NCBI GenBank assembly: GCA_028715315.1
Contig: JAQUSA010000059.1
Span: forward strand, 1-6,289
Source: Candidatus Omnitrophota bacterium
GTDB lineage: Bacteria; Omnitrophota; Gorgyraeia; Pluralincolimonadales; Pluralincolimonadaceae
DNA length: 6,289 bases
Direction of reading: 5' to 3'
Shown here: piece after piece, positions 1 to 5,667 of the stretch
Layout: the number at the start of each line of letters is the position of its first letter
How positions within the stretch are numbered: position 1 is the stretch's first letter
Notes under the pieces: model-generated
The model's input: only the letters and a program-made list of their open reading frames with translations
Told to the model about the DNA's origin: nothing
Database searches by the model: none
Program-made: the position numbers and the translations under genes

Positions 1-936
1 AAGACCGCCTCGCGCACGAGGGTAAGGGGTATCGTCGCGAAATACGACCAGACGTTCTTTGACGTGTACAAACTGATCGCGGGGTTTGACGGCAAGGACA
101 ATAAGATGAACTCATCGAACAGCGGCAAACACAGGTATGCGGTCCGTTCGCCTTTTGTCCAGAATGAGATATCGCTATGGGAAAAGGTGTTCGTGAATTT
201 CGGGGCGAGATGGGATGACTATTCGAATCTCAAAAAGGAGCCGACCCAGAGCGCCGGCATCTCTGTCAAACCGCATGAATATGTGAAGCTGCGGGCCAAT
301 TACGCAAAAGGTTTCAGGGCCCCGACATTCAGCGAGCTCTATTGGCCGTTCGACGGCTGGACGGAAGGCAATCCGCTCCTGAGGCCCGAGAAATCATGGT
401 CATGGGAAGGCGGCTTTGACATAGATTATCCGTGCGGGCTCAGCCTTGGCGCCACATATTATACGAACAAGGTCAAGGACCTCATAAATTGGGCGGCAGG
501 GGACGACTGGGTATGGCGGCCGTCAAACGTCAGTTCGGCAAAAATAGACGGATGTGAATTTTCCTCATCCATACCGCTGCTCAAGCACCTGAAGGCGGAT
601 GTCGGTTATACGTATTTGAACGCGATGGACAGGGAGCTCGACCGTTACCTTATATACAGGCCCAAGCATAAGGTCGACCTCGGCCTTACCTGCGAATACG
701 AGAAGGTCTACATCCGGCTCTCGGGACAGTCGCTCGGAAGGCGGTACGTCGATACATCCAATTCCGAGGTGCTGAAAGCGGATTTCATCGCGAACCTTGA
801 AGCGCAGTATAAAGTAAACAATAGTTTGACTACTTTCCTTTCGATTGATAATATATTCAACAAGAACTACCAGAGGATATTGGGTTATCCGATGCCCGGG
901 TTTGCGATCAATGGCGGAGTGAAATGTGAATTTTAG
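1..936 (+). CDS. TonB-dependent outer-membrane receptor, C-terminal barrel part (5' end outside window)
   Basis: The reading frame is open from base 1 to the TAG at 934-936 (311 codons), so the GTG at 64 is only an internal Val and the true start lies upstream. Receptors of this family are usually 600-700 residues or more, so about half is seen and the plug domain is missing. Numbered from the first visible codon, residues 104-115 (GFRAPTFSELYW) and 123-140 (GNPLLRPEKSWSWEGGFD) carry the family's hallmark barrel motif, G-F-R-A-P followed by N-P-x-L-x-P-E. The last 25 residues contain NIFNKNYQ and GYPMPG, and the chain ends in Phe, the usual last residue of an outer-membrane barrel needed for Bam-dependent assembly. 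Alternating hydrophobic strands run throughout. The closing motifs are BtuB-like (COG4206 type), but the substrate (cobalamin, siderophore, other) cannot be read from this half. The next gene encodes the TonB that would energise it. The family call is secure; the ligand is unknown. Confidence 0.95.
   Translation, partial: KTASRTRVRGIVAKYDQTFFDVYKLIAGFDGKDNKMNSSNSGKHRYAVRSPFVQNEISLWEKVFVNFGARWDDYSNLKKEPTQSAGISVKPHEYVKLRANYAKGFRAPTFSELYWPFDGWTEGNPLLRPEKSWSWEGGFDIDYPCGLSLGATYYTNKVKDLINWAAGDDWVWRPSNVSSAKIDGCEFSSSIPLLKHLKADVGYTYLNAMDRELDRYLIYRPKHKVDLGLTCEYEKVYIRLSGQSLGRRYVDTSNSEVLKADFIANLEAQYKVNNSLTTFLSIDNIFNKNYQRILGYPMPGFAINGGVKCEF
916..919 (+). promoter_or_regulatory. Ribosome binding site fixing the GTG start of tonB
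   Basis: GGAG (within GGCGGAG, 913-919) lies 6 nt before the GTG at 926, which is ideal spacing. It is embedded in the last codons of the receptor gene. It favours GTG 926 over the in-frame GTG at 950. Confidence 0.7.
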
Positions 937-1654
937 GTATTCCGAGGATGTGGACAGGACGTTCAAGACGACGCTGCTCTTCTCCGCGGTATTGCATGTA
1001 TTCCTTTTATTCAATTGGCCGTTCTACAGGCATATTTTCACCGACAGGAAGGCGCCCGGAGATATCGAGGTCACTTACCTTAGGGCGGAGAATATTCGCG
1101 AGAAACCGGAACAGGCCGTAACGAGGTCGCTGCCGCAGCCGGAGGTATCGCGGCCGGCGAAGCTCGTGGCCGAATCCAGGCCTTCCGCGGAGGCGAAGAC
1201 CCCGGCAAAGGCGGAGGCCGCAAAGAAGGAACAGCCGAGGCCCAGGGCCGCCGGCGAACCGGCTAAAGCCGATATAAAGGAATCCGCTGCGGCATCCAGG
1301 GTAGTGATAAAACAGCCGATCGTTCCCCAGATACAAGCAACGGCATCGGTCGATGTGCAGGGGCTCAAGCTCATGCCTTCCTCGTATTCCCAGGCCGTGC
1401 GCAACAGGATAATCGAGAACCTCGATACGCTGAAATCTGGAGTCGAGGGGGAAGTTTGCGTTCGTTTTGTCGTATTTTCGGACGGGAAATTGAAGGAGGT
1501 CAGTATACTTGACGATAAATCGTCAAGTAACGGTTTCCTGAGGTCTGCGGCCTTCAACGCGGTTAGAGAGGCCGCGCCTTTTGCGGGATTCCCGGCAGGC
1601 ACCGGCCTTTCTGAGATAGCCTTCACGTGTGAAATATCCTTCGCTAAGAAGTGA
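926..1654 (+). CDS. Energy transducer TonB family protein
   Basis: This 242-residue protein has the three-part architecture of TonB. A short cytoplasmic N-terminus is followed by one transmembrane anchor (about residues 15-34). Next comes a Pro/Ala/Lys/Glu-rich periplasmic linker (about 60-135), then a C-terminal TonB domain (about 153-240) beginning YSQAVRNRI and ending in the expected beta-strand. In the anchor, S20-x3-H24 (SAVLH) has the same spacing as Ser16/His20 of E. coli TonB, residues important for coupling to ExbB. It would carry proton-motive-force energy from ExbB/ExbD to the outer-membrane receptor upstream; no exbB or exbD is in the window. It starts with GTG 11 nt inside the receptor gene, supported by a GGAG 6 nt upstream, so the two are very likely cotranscribed and translationally coupled. 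It could be a dedicated TonB paralogue for this one receptor. Two odd elements, a perfect AAGGAGGT and a long palindrome, lie in its 3' third. Confidence 0.92.
   Translation: MNFRYSEDVDRTFKTTLLFSAVLHVFLLFNWPFYRHIFTDRKAPGDIEVTYLRAENIREKPEQAVTRSLPQPEVSRPAKLVAESRPSAEAKTPAKAEAAKKEQPRPRAAGEPAKADIKESAAASRVVIKQPIVPQIQATASVDVQGLKLMPSSYSQAVRNRIIENLDTLKSGVEGEVCVRFVVFSDGKLKEVSILDDKSSSNGFLRSAAFNAVREAAPFAGFPAGTGLSEIAFTCEISFAKK
1493..1500 (+). promoter_or_regulatory. Internal perfect Shine-Dalgarno-like sequence in tonB
   Basis: AAGGAGGT matches the full 8-base anti-SD complement but lies inside the tonB coding sequence. The only start-like codon at good spacing is TTG 1509 (8-nt spacer), in another frame. 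It opens only about 10 codons before a TGA, so a real gene start is unlikely. A ribosome pause site is possible; it could equally be chance, since Lys-Glu-Val codons readily produce it. Confidence 0.4.
1506..1529. repeat. Long near-perfect palindrome inside tonB
   Basis: The left arm TACTTGACGAT (1506-1516) and right arm ATCGTCAAGTA (1519-1529) are exact reverse complements of 11 bases, separated by AA. In RNA it would fold as a 10-bp stem with a UAAA loop. It encodes about residues 194-201 of TonB (ILDDKSSS). There is no T-tract after it, so it is not an intrinsic terminator. Dyads of the TTGAC...GTCAA kind occur as regulator operators, but no regulator can be named. Confidence 0.85.
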
Positions 1655-1665
1655 GGCAATTTTCC

Positions 1666-1695
1666 TTGACAAGATATATAACTGTCTGATATATT
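1666..1695 (+). promoter_or_regulatory. Sigma-70-type promoter of rpsU
   Basis: A perfect -35 box, TTGACA (1666-1671), is followed after an 18-nt spacer by the -10 box TATATT (1690-1695), one mismatch from TATAAT. An extended -10 TG lies at 1687-1688. Transcription should begin near 1702, leaving a leader of roughly 30 nt before rpsU. The promoter begins only 11 nt after the tonB stop. GATATAT occurs twice in it (1673-1679 and 1688-1694). Confidence 0.8.
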
Positions 1696-1718
1696 GACGC
1701 TAACGAAGACCATAAAGA

Positions 1719-1723
1719 AAGGG
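1719..1723 (+). promoter_or_regulatory. Ribosome binding site of rpsU
   Basis: AAGGG (in AAAGAAAGGGATGAT) lies 10 nt before the ATG at 1734. A second in-frame ATG at 1740 would be 16 nt away, so 1734 is the better start, although many bS21 proteins begin at the equivalent of the later Met (MVEV). Confidence 0.55.
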
Positions 1724-1733
1724 ATGATATCTA

Positions 1734-1922
1734 ATGCCAATGGTAGAAGTCGGCCAAAACGAGCCTCTGGAAAAGGCTTTAAGGCGGCTCAAGAAGAAGA
1801 TCGAAAGAGAAGGGATCCTGAAAGCTATAAGGGCGCGCAAGCATTACGAGAAGCCTAGCGTCAAGAAAAAGAGAAAACAGATGGAGGCGCTCAAGAACAA
1901 AAGGAAAAGATATAGCTTCTGA
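1734..1922 (+). CDS. rpsU: 30S ribosomal protein bS21
   Basis: This 62-residue, very basic protein has the bS21 signature: a short acidic N-terminal strand (MVEVGQNEPLEKALRRLKKK), then IEREGILKAIRARKHYEKPS, then a Lys/Arg-rich tail ending RKRYSF. Length is typical (about 55-70). bS21 sits on the 30S platform near the 3' end of 16S rRNA and the anti-Shine-Dalgarno, and helps mRNA binding during initiation. It has its own strong promoter just upstream and is followed after 7 nt by the M16 peptidase gene. An intrinsic-terminator-like hairpin at 1968-2003 would end a discrete rpsU message of about 300 nt. Identification is secure; only the choice between Met 1734 and Met 1740 is open. Confidence 0.96.
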   Translation: MPMVEVGQNEPLEKALRRLKKKIEREGILKAIRARKHYEKPSVKKKRKQMEALKNKRKRYSF

Positions 1923-1929
1923 TTCTTTT

Positions 1930-4548
1930 ATGAGCGTTAGCCCGATGAGGATTGCATATTATTTCATACTGCTGTGTCTTATAGCCACAGCAGTTTTTAT
2001 TTTCCATCCGGCCGTTACGCCGACGTTCGACTACGTAGACAACGTCTCCAAGGCGACGCTCGATAACGGCCTGACCGCGATCGTAAAAAGTTCCCATAAG
2101 ATACCGATGGTCGCCGTCAGGCTTGTCGTCAAGACGGGCTCCGCGTCGGAAGGGAAGTTCGCGGGCAGCGGCATCTCCCATTTCGTGGAGCACATGCTGT
2201 TCAAGGGGAACGCGAACCTTCCTGCAGGGGAGATCGAGAAGAGGATAAAATCGTACGGCGGTTACATAAATGCCGCCACATCCCACGACACCACGGAAGT
2301 GTATCTTACCGTCGAGGCAAAGCACCTTGAAAAGGCCCTCTCGCTTTTGTCCGACCTCGCCTTCAATCCCGCCTTCAATGAGGCGGAATTCCAGAAAGAA
2401 AAAGACGTTATCCTCAACGAGATAAGGATGGGCAGGGACGACCCGTCGCGCGAGGCTTCCATGCTGCTTTGGGGGACAGCCTATTCGTCGCATCCTTACA
2501 AATATCCGGTCATAGGCTATGAGGACCTGTTCAGGCAGATCAGGAGGAACGATCTCGAGGAGTATCATTCAGGGGAATATGTGCCGAATAACTGCGTGTT
2601 ATCTGTCGTCGGCGACCTTGACGCAGAAGCGTCGCTCAAATACATCCGTGAGACGCTCGGAAAAATTCCGCGCAAGACAGATCCCCCGGCCGTAAAAGCA
2701 GCAGAGCCTCTCCAGATGTCAACCAGGTCGGCCGAGGTCCGTAAGCAGGGCCTCAAGCTTTCGAGGGTGATCATAGCGTTCCACACCACCAGCCTTGCCG
2801 ATAAGGACCTTTATCCGCTGGACCTCCTTGCGGCGGCGCTCGGGCAAGGCGAAAGCTCAAGGCTGTATGTGAGCATAGTCAAGGAAAAGAAGCTCGCCTA
2901 TTCGGTCAGCGCCTTTAATTACACTCCGTGCGACCCGGGGCTGTTCATCGTATCCATGGTGCTGGAAGAGAAGAACGCGGGTCGCGCCGTTGAAGCCGTG
3001 CTGTCTGAGATATCGAAAACGAAGAGGGGGCTGCTTCGCGGGTCCGAACTGTCGAAGGTCAAGAGGTCCGTCATCAGCGGCTATATATTCGGCAAGGAAT
3101 CGATAGAGGCGCAGGCGGATGATTTTGTTTCGGGCTACGCGACTACCGGAGATTATAATTATTCGCAAAGATATATAAATGGGCTTGGAAGGGTCAGCGC
3201 CCGGGATGTCGTAAAGGCCGCAAGGGTTTACCTGAACGAGGATAACATGACCGTCGTGAAGCTGCTTCCCGAGCTGCCGCCGGAGGCGGCCAAGGAATGC
3301 CCGCCGGCGGATGCGGTGAAGCGTATCGACATCCGAAGCCACGCGCTCAGGAACGGCGCGACGCTGCTGGTCAGCGAGGACAGGTCATTGCCTGTTGTAT
3401 CGATATGCGTCGCTTTCAAGGGAGGGGTCAGGGCGGAGGACGAGGGAAATAACGGGATCACGAAGCTGATGTCCGTAATGATGCTGAAGGGGACCAGGAT
3501 GCGTTCGGCCGACAGGATAGCGGAAGAGACGGAATCCCGCGGCATAGAGCTTTCCGATTTCAGCGGCAAGAACTCTTTCGGGATTTCGGCAAAATGCCTG
3601 AAAGGCGACCTGAAATACACGTTGTCGCTGGTCCGCGATATCCTGGCTAACCCGAGGTTCCCGGAAAAGGAGCTGGCGATCGCGAAAGAACTCCAGCTTG
3701 CCGCCATCAAGGCGCAGGAAGACGATATATTTGCGTCGGCATCAAAGGAACTCATAAGGACCATATACAGGTCACACCCTTACGGTATGCCCGATCTCGG
3801 GACGCCCGCGTCGGTTTCGGCCGTCACGAGGAGGGACCTTTCAGAATTTTACAGGTACTACGCGGTCCCGGAGAACATGGTTGTCTCGGTTTTTGGGGAT
3901 GTCGACGCCTCGATGCTTAAGCGCCTGATATCGGTTTTCGGCGGACTGCCTAAGGAGCGGTTCAGGGGGATAAGCGTCACGTACGAGCAAGAGCAGCTTG
4001 CGGCGCGGAGCTCGGTCAAAAATATGCCGAAGGAACAGTCCGTCCTGATGCTGGGTTATCCAGGCGTAGACGTGAAGGACGATGACAAGTACCTGCTGGA
4101 TGTGATCAATTCGATATTGAGCCGCGAGGGGGGAAGGTTATACAGGGACATCCGCGGGAAGCTCGGGCTATCGTATATGCTGGGCTCGTTCTCGGTCTTC
4201 GGGATAGACCCGGGATATAACGCGTTCTATGTGGCCACGACCGCCAAGAACATGAATGAGGCGAAGAATATAATACTCGGCAACCTGAAGTCGCTTAAAT
4301 CGGAAGGCCCGACGCAGGAAGAGATGGAGCTTGCCAAGAGAGACCTCATAGGCGCCTATTACCGCGGCCTTGAAGTGAATTCCGGGATCGCGTTCAAGGT
4401 CTGCCTCGATGAACTATACGGCCTCGGGAGCGATGAGCTCTTCAGGTACCCGGAGATGATCAACGCCGTTACCGCTAATGACATTATGGGAGCCGTGAAA
4501 AGGCATTTCCCGGAGTCAAAGATGAACGAGGTGATGGTCACCCCATGA
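1930..4548 (+). CDS. Exported M16 family zinc metallopeptidase, fused two-half form
   Basis: This is an 872-residue M16 (pitrilysin/insulinase-type) peptidase with two homologous halves in one chain, as in PqqL and FusC. The N-terminus (residues 6-26) is a hydrophobic stretch after a basic residue. It is a signal peptide or uncleaved anchor with no clear AxA site, so the enzyme likely acts in the periplasm. The first half (about 40-450) carries the inverted zinc motif HFVEH (H84, E87, H88) and the third ligand E164 in VILNEIRM, 75 residues further, so it should be active. The second half (about 465-872) aligns at GITKLMSVMMLKGT (509-522), where H, E and H are replaced by K512, S515 and V516. 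It is therefore non-catalytic and probably forms half of the substrate chamber; KLGLSYM (744-750) parallels KEKKLAYS (318-325) in half one. The start follows rpsU by 7 nt without a visible Shine-Dalgarno; ATG 1945 (Met6) is an alternative. Its first codons contain a terminator-like hairpin. The gene ends in an ATGA overlap with the Memo gene. Substrate unknown. Confidence 0.93.
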   Translation: MSVSPMRIAYYFILLCLIATAVFIFHPAVTPTFDYVDNVSKATLDNGLTAIVKSSHKIPMVAVRLVVKTGSASEGKFAGSGISHFVEHMLFKGNANLPAGEIEKRIKSYGGYINAATSHDTTEVYLTVEAKHLEKALSLLSDLAFNPAFNEAEFQKEKDVILNEIRMGRDDPSREASMLLWGTAYSSHPYKYPVIGYEDLFRQIRRNDLEEYHSGEYVPNNCVLSVVGDLDAEASLKYIRETLGKIPRKTDPPAVKAAEPLQMSTRSAEVRKQGLKLSRVIIAFHTTSLADKDLYPLDLLAAALGQGESSRLYVSIVKEKKLAYSVSAFNYTPCDPGLFIVSMVLEEKNAGRAVEAVLSEISKTKRGLLRGSELSKVKRSVISGYIFGKESIEAQADDFVSGYATTGDYNYSQRYINGLGRVSARDVVKAARVYLNEDNMTVVKLLPELPPEAAKECPPADAVKRIDIRSHALRNGATLLVSEDRSLPVVSICVAFKGGVRAEDEGNNGITKLMSVMMLKGTRMRSADRIAEETESRGIELSDFSGKNSFGISAKCLKGDLKYTLSLVRDILANPRFPEKELAIAKELQLAAIKAQEDDIFASASKELIRTIYRSHPYGMPDLGTPASVSAVTRRDLSEFYRYYAVPENMVVSVFGDVDASMLKRLISVFGGLPKERFRGISVTYEQEQLAARSSVKNMPKEQSVLMLGYPGVDVKDDDKYLLDVINSILSREGGRLYRDIRGKLGLSYMLGSFSVFGIDPGYNAFYVATTAKNMNEAKNIILGNLKSLKSEGPTQEEMELAKRDLIGAYYRGLEVNSGIAFKVCLDELYGLGSDELFRYPEMINAVTANDIMGAVKRHFPESKMNEVMVTP
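1968..2003 (+). terminator. Intrinsic terminator-like hairpin inside the start of the M16 gene
   Basis: The arms ACTGCTGTG (1968-1976) and CACAGCAGT (1986-1994) form a perfect 9-bp stem with a 9-nt loop. TTTTATTTT follows at once (1995-2003, 8 of 9 T). This is the standard layout of a rho-independent terminator. It lies 45 nt past the rpsU stop yet within codons 13-25 of the M16 gene (LLCLIATAVFIF). Translating ribosomes would melt it, so it would act as an attenuator sensitive to M16 translation. Stem strength is moderate (5 of 9 pairs G-C). Confidence 0.65.
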
Positions 4549-5345
4549 TACGCGATCCAGCCGTATCGGGACAGTTCTATCCCGGGACAAGGCAGGCCCT
4601 GCAGCGCGAGTTGGCGAAGTACCTCCCGAAAGGCAAGCCAGATATAGATGCGATAGGCCTGGTATCGCCGCACGCGGGATATGCCTATTCCGGGGCTGTC
4701 GCGGGCGCGGTGCTTTCCTGCGCGAAACTTAAGGATACCTGCATTATAATGGGCCCCAACCATACCGGAAGGGGAAGGCCGTTCTCCATTATGACGGAAG
4801 GGACCTGGCGTATGCCTTCGGGGGATTGCGAGATAGATTCGAGGCTGGCGAAGGCGATACTGTCCGGTTCATCTTATCTTGAGGAAGACGCGGCCGCGCA
4901 ACGGTCGGAGCACTCGGTGGAAGTGCAGGTGCCTTTCCTGCAGGCCCTTAAGCCCGGGGTAAAGATCGTCCCTATAGTCCTCGCGGAAGCCGACCTCCGG
5001 GCTTACAGAAGCATCGGGACACATATCGCCGCGGCTGTAAAAGCGGCGGGACCGGCGACTATCATCGCGAGTTCCGACATGACGCACTACGAGCCGCATG
5101 AGACGGCGAAACGCAAGGATGGCAAGGCCATTGAGGCTATGCTTAAACTTGACGAAGGCGCCCTGATCCGCGCCGTCGAGGAGCTCGGCATCTCTATGTG
5201 CGGATATGTGCCGGTCTGCGTGATGCTGGCAGCCGCGAAGGAGCTCGGGGCGAAGAACGCGAAACTAGTCAAATACCAGACGAGCGGCGACGTATCCGGC
5301 GACCTGAGCGCCGTGGTAGGATACGCGGGCGTGGCAGTCTATTAA
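4545..5345 (+). CDS. Memo family protein (AmmeMemoRadiSam system protein B)
   Basis: This 266-residue protein is full length for the Memo/COG1355 family, which shares a fold with class III extradiol dioxygenases such as LigB. Family motifs appear in order: RDPAVSGQFYP (3-13), SPHAGYAYSG (41-50), GPNHTG (70-75), EHSVEVQVPFLQ (122-133), SSDMTHYEPH (176-185) and MCGYVPV (218-224). Residues H43, H73 and C219 match the conserved His/His/Cys trio of human MEMO1 (H49, H81, C244), and D178/H181 complete the likely metal pocket, so the site looks intact. In many prokaryotes Memo co-occurs with an AMMECR1 protein and a radical SAM protein; neither is in this window. The biochemical role in bacteria is not established. 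The ATG overlaps the M16 stop (ATGA), with GAGGTGAT at 4528-4535 as a rather distant binding site, so it should be translationally coupled to the peptidase. Likely cytoplasmic, with no signal peptide. Confidence 0.93.
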   Translation: MIRDPAVSGQFYPGTRQALQRELAKYLPKGKPDIDAIGLVSPHAGYAYSGAVAGAVLSCAKLKDTCIIMGPNHTGRGRPFSIMTEGTWRMPSGDCEIDSRLAKAILSGSSYLEEDAAAQRSEHSVEVQVPFLQALKPGVKIVPIVLAEADLRAYRSIGTHIAAAVKAAGPATIIASSDMTHYEPHETAKRKDGKAIEAMLKLDEGALIRAVEELGISMCGYVPVCVMLAAAKELGAKNAKLVKYQTSGDVSGDLSAVVGYAGVAVY

Positions 5346-5366
5346 TTGTTGCGCTTAAAATAAAAC

Positions 5367-5371
5367 AGGAG
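5367..5371 (+). promoter_or_regulatory. Ribosome binding site of the DUF1844 gene
   Basis: AGGAG lies 14 nt before ATG 5386, longer than usual. No in-frame start codon lies closer, and the next ATG (5404) is farther, so 5386 stands. The site is in the only gap (5346-5385, 40 nt, AT-rich) downstream of rpsU; no convincing promoter or terminator is seen in it. Confidence 0.5.
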
Positions 5372-5385
5372 TAAGATACACCGTT

Positions 5386-5667
5386 ATGGAATCTCACGAT
5401 AAGATGGGAAATACGGAATCAAGGTTCGAGCCGAGCTTCAATATATTCGTCACAAGCCTCGGGATGCAGGCCATGATCTTCCTTGGGGAGATGCCTAATC
5501 CCGTGAACAACGAGACGAAGGTCGAGCTGGAACGGGCAAGGTACATGATAGAGACCATCGCGATGGTCAAGGAAAAGACGGCGGGCAACCTCTCGGCCGA
5601 AGAGCAGAAACTTATCGACGACGTGCTTTACGGCCTCAGGTTAAAGTATGCGGAGAAGGCTAAGTGA
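5386..5667 (+). CDS. DUF1844 domain protein
   Basis: This small acidic protein of 93 residues has the DUF1844 pattern. After a short variable N-terminus comes FEPSFNIFVTSLGMQAMIFL (14-33), a conserved amphipathic/hydrophobic helix, then GEMPNPV (34-40). A second helix with ELERARYMIETIAMVKEKT (47-65) follows, then GNLSAEEQKLIDDVLYGLRLKY (67-88). The family is known from Planctomycetes, Deltaproteobacteria, Acidobacteria and related uncultured groups; its function is unknown. The helical, all-alpha pattern suggests a small oligomeric or partner-binding protein, but nothing catalytic is visible. It is separated from the Memo gene by 40 nt and overlaps the RmuC gene by GTGA, so its closest link is to RmuC. 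Confidence 0.9.
   Translation: MESHDKMGNTESRFEPSFNIFVTSLGMQAMIFLGEMPNPVNNETKVELERARYMIETIAMVKEKTAGNLSAEEQKLIDDVLYGLRLKYAEKAK
5652..5659 (+). promoter_or_regulatory. Ribosome binding site fixing the GTG start of the RmuC gene
   Basis: GGAGAAGG lies 4 nt before GTG 5664, inside the last codons of DUF1844. It supports a GTG start and a 4-nt GTGA overlap, an arrangement typical of translational coupling. Confidence 0.65.

Noticed and set aside
64..66. GTG at 64 as the start of the receptor gene
   Set aside because: The frame is open to base 1 with receptor-like sequence, the chain would lack signal peptide and plug, and no binding site precedes it. It is an internal codon of a truncated gene.
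1509..1541. Small gene starting at TTG 1509 after the perfect AAGGAGGT
   Set aside because: The frame reaches a stop after about 10 codons and lies within the palindrome; no support for a real peptide.
1655..1665. Terminator for the receptor-tonB transcript
   Set aside because: Only a 4-bp CTTC/GAAG pairing near 1640-1650 and a short T-run (1660-1663) are present, not enough for an intrinsic terminator. Readthrough into rpsU seems possible.
1075..1740. A 221-codon open frame on the minus strand opposite tonB
   Set aside because: It mirrors the Ala/Pro/Lys-rich TonB linker, is rich in Ser/Ala with no recognisable domain, and crosses the rpsU promoter. TonB on the plus strand has clear domain structure.
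1891..2568. A 225-codon open frame on the minus strand opposite the M16 N-terminal half
   Set aside because: No domain or plausible binding site. It lies fully opposite the conserved zinc motif region of a secure gene, as expected for a codon-bias shadow.
3276..3290. GC-rich hairpin GCCGCC-GGA-GGCGGC in the M16 gene
   Set aside because: It lies in the linker between the two halves (Pro/Ala/Glu codons), has only a 6-bp stem and no T-tract. Likely a by-product of GC-rich codons.
5346..5385. Possible separate promoter for DUF1844 (TAAAAT at 5356-5361)
   Set aside because: A -10-like hexamer exists in an AT-rich gap, but no acceptable -35 sits 16-18 nt upstream (TGGCAG/GGCAGT there). Too weak to call.
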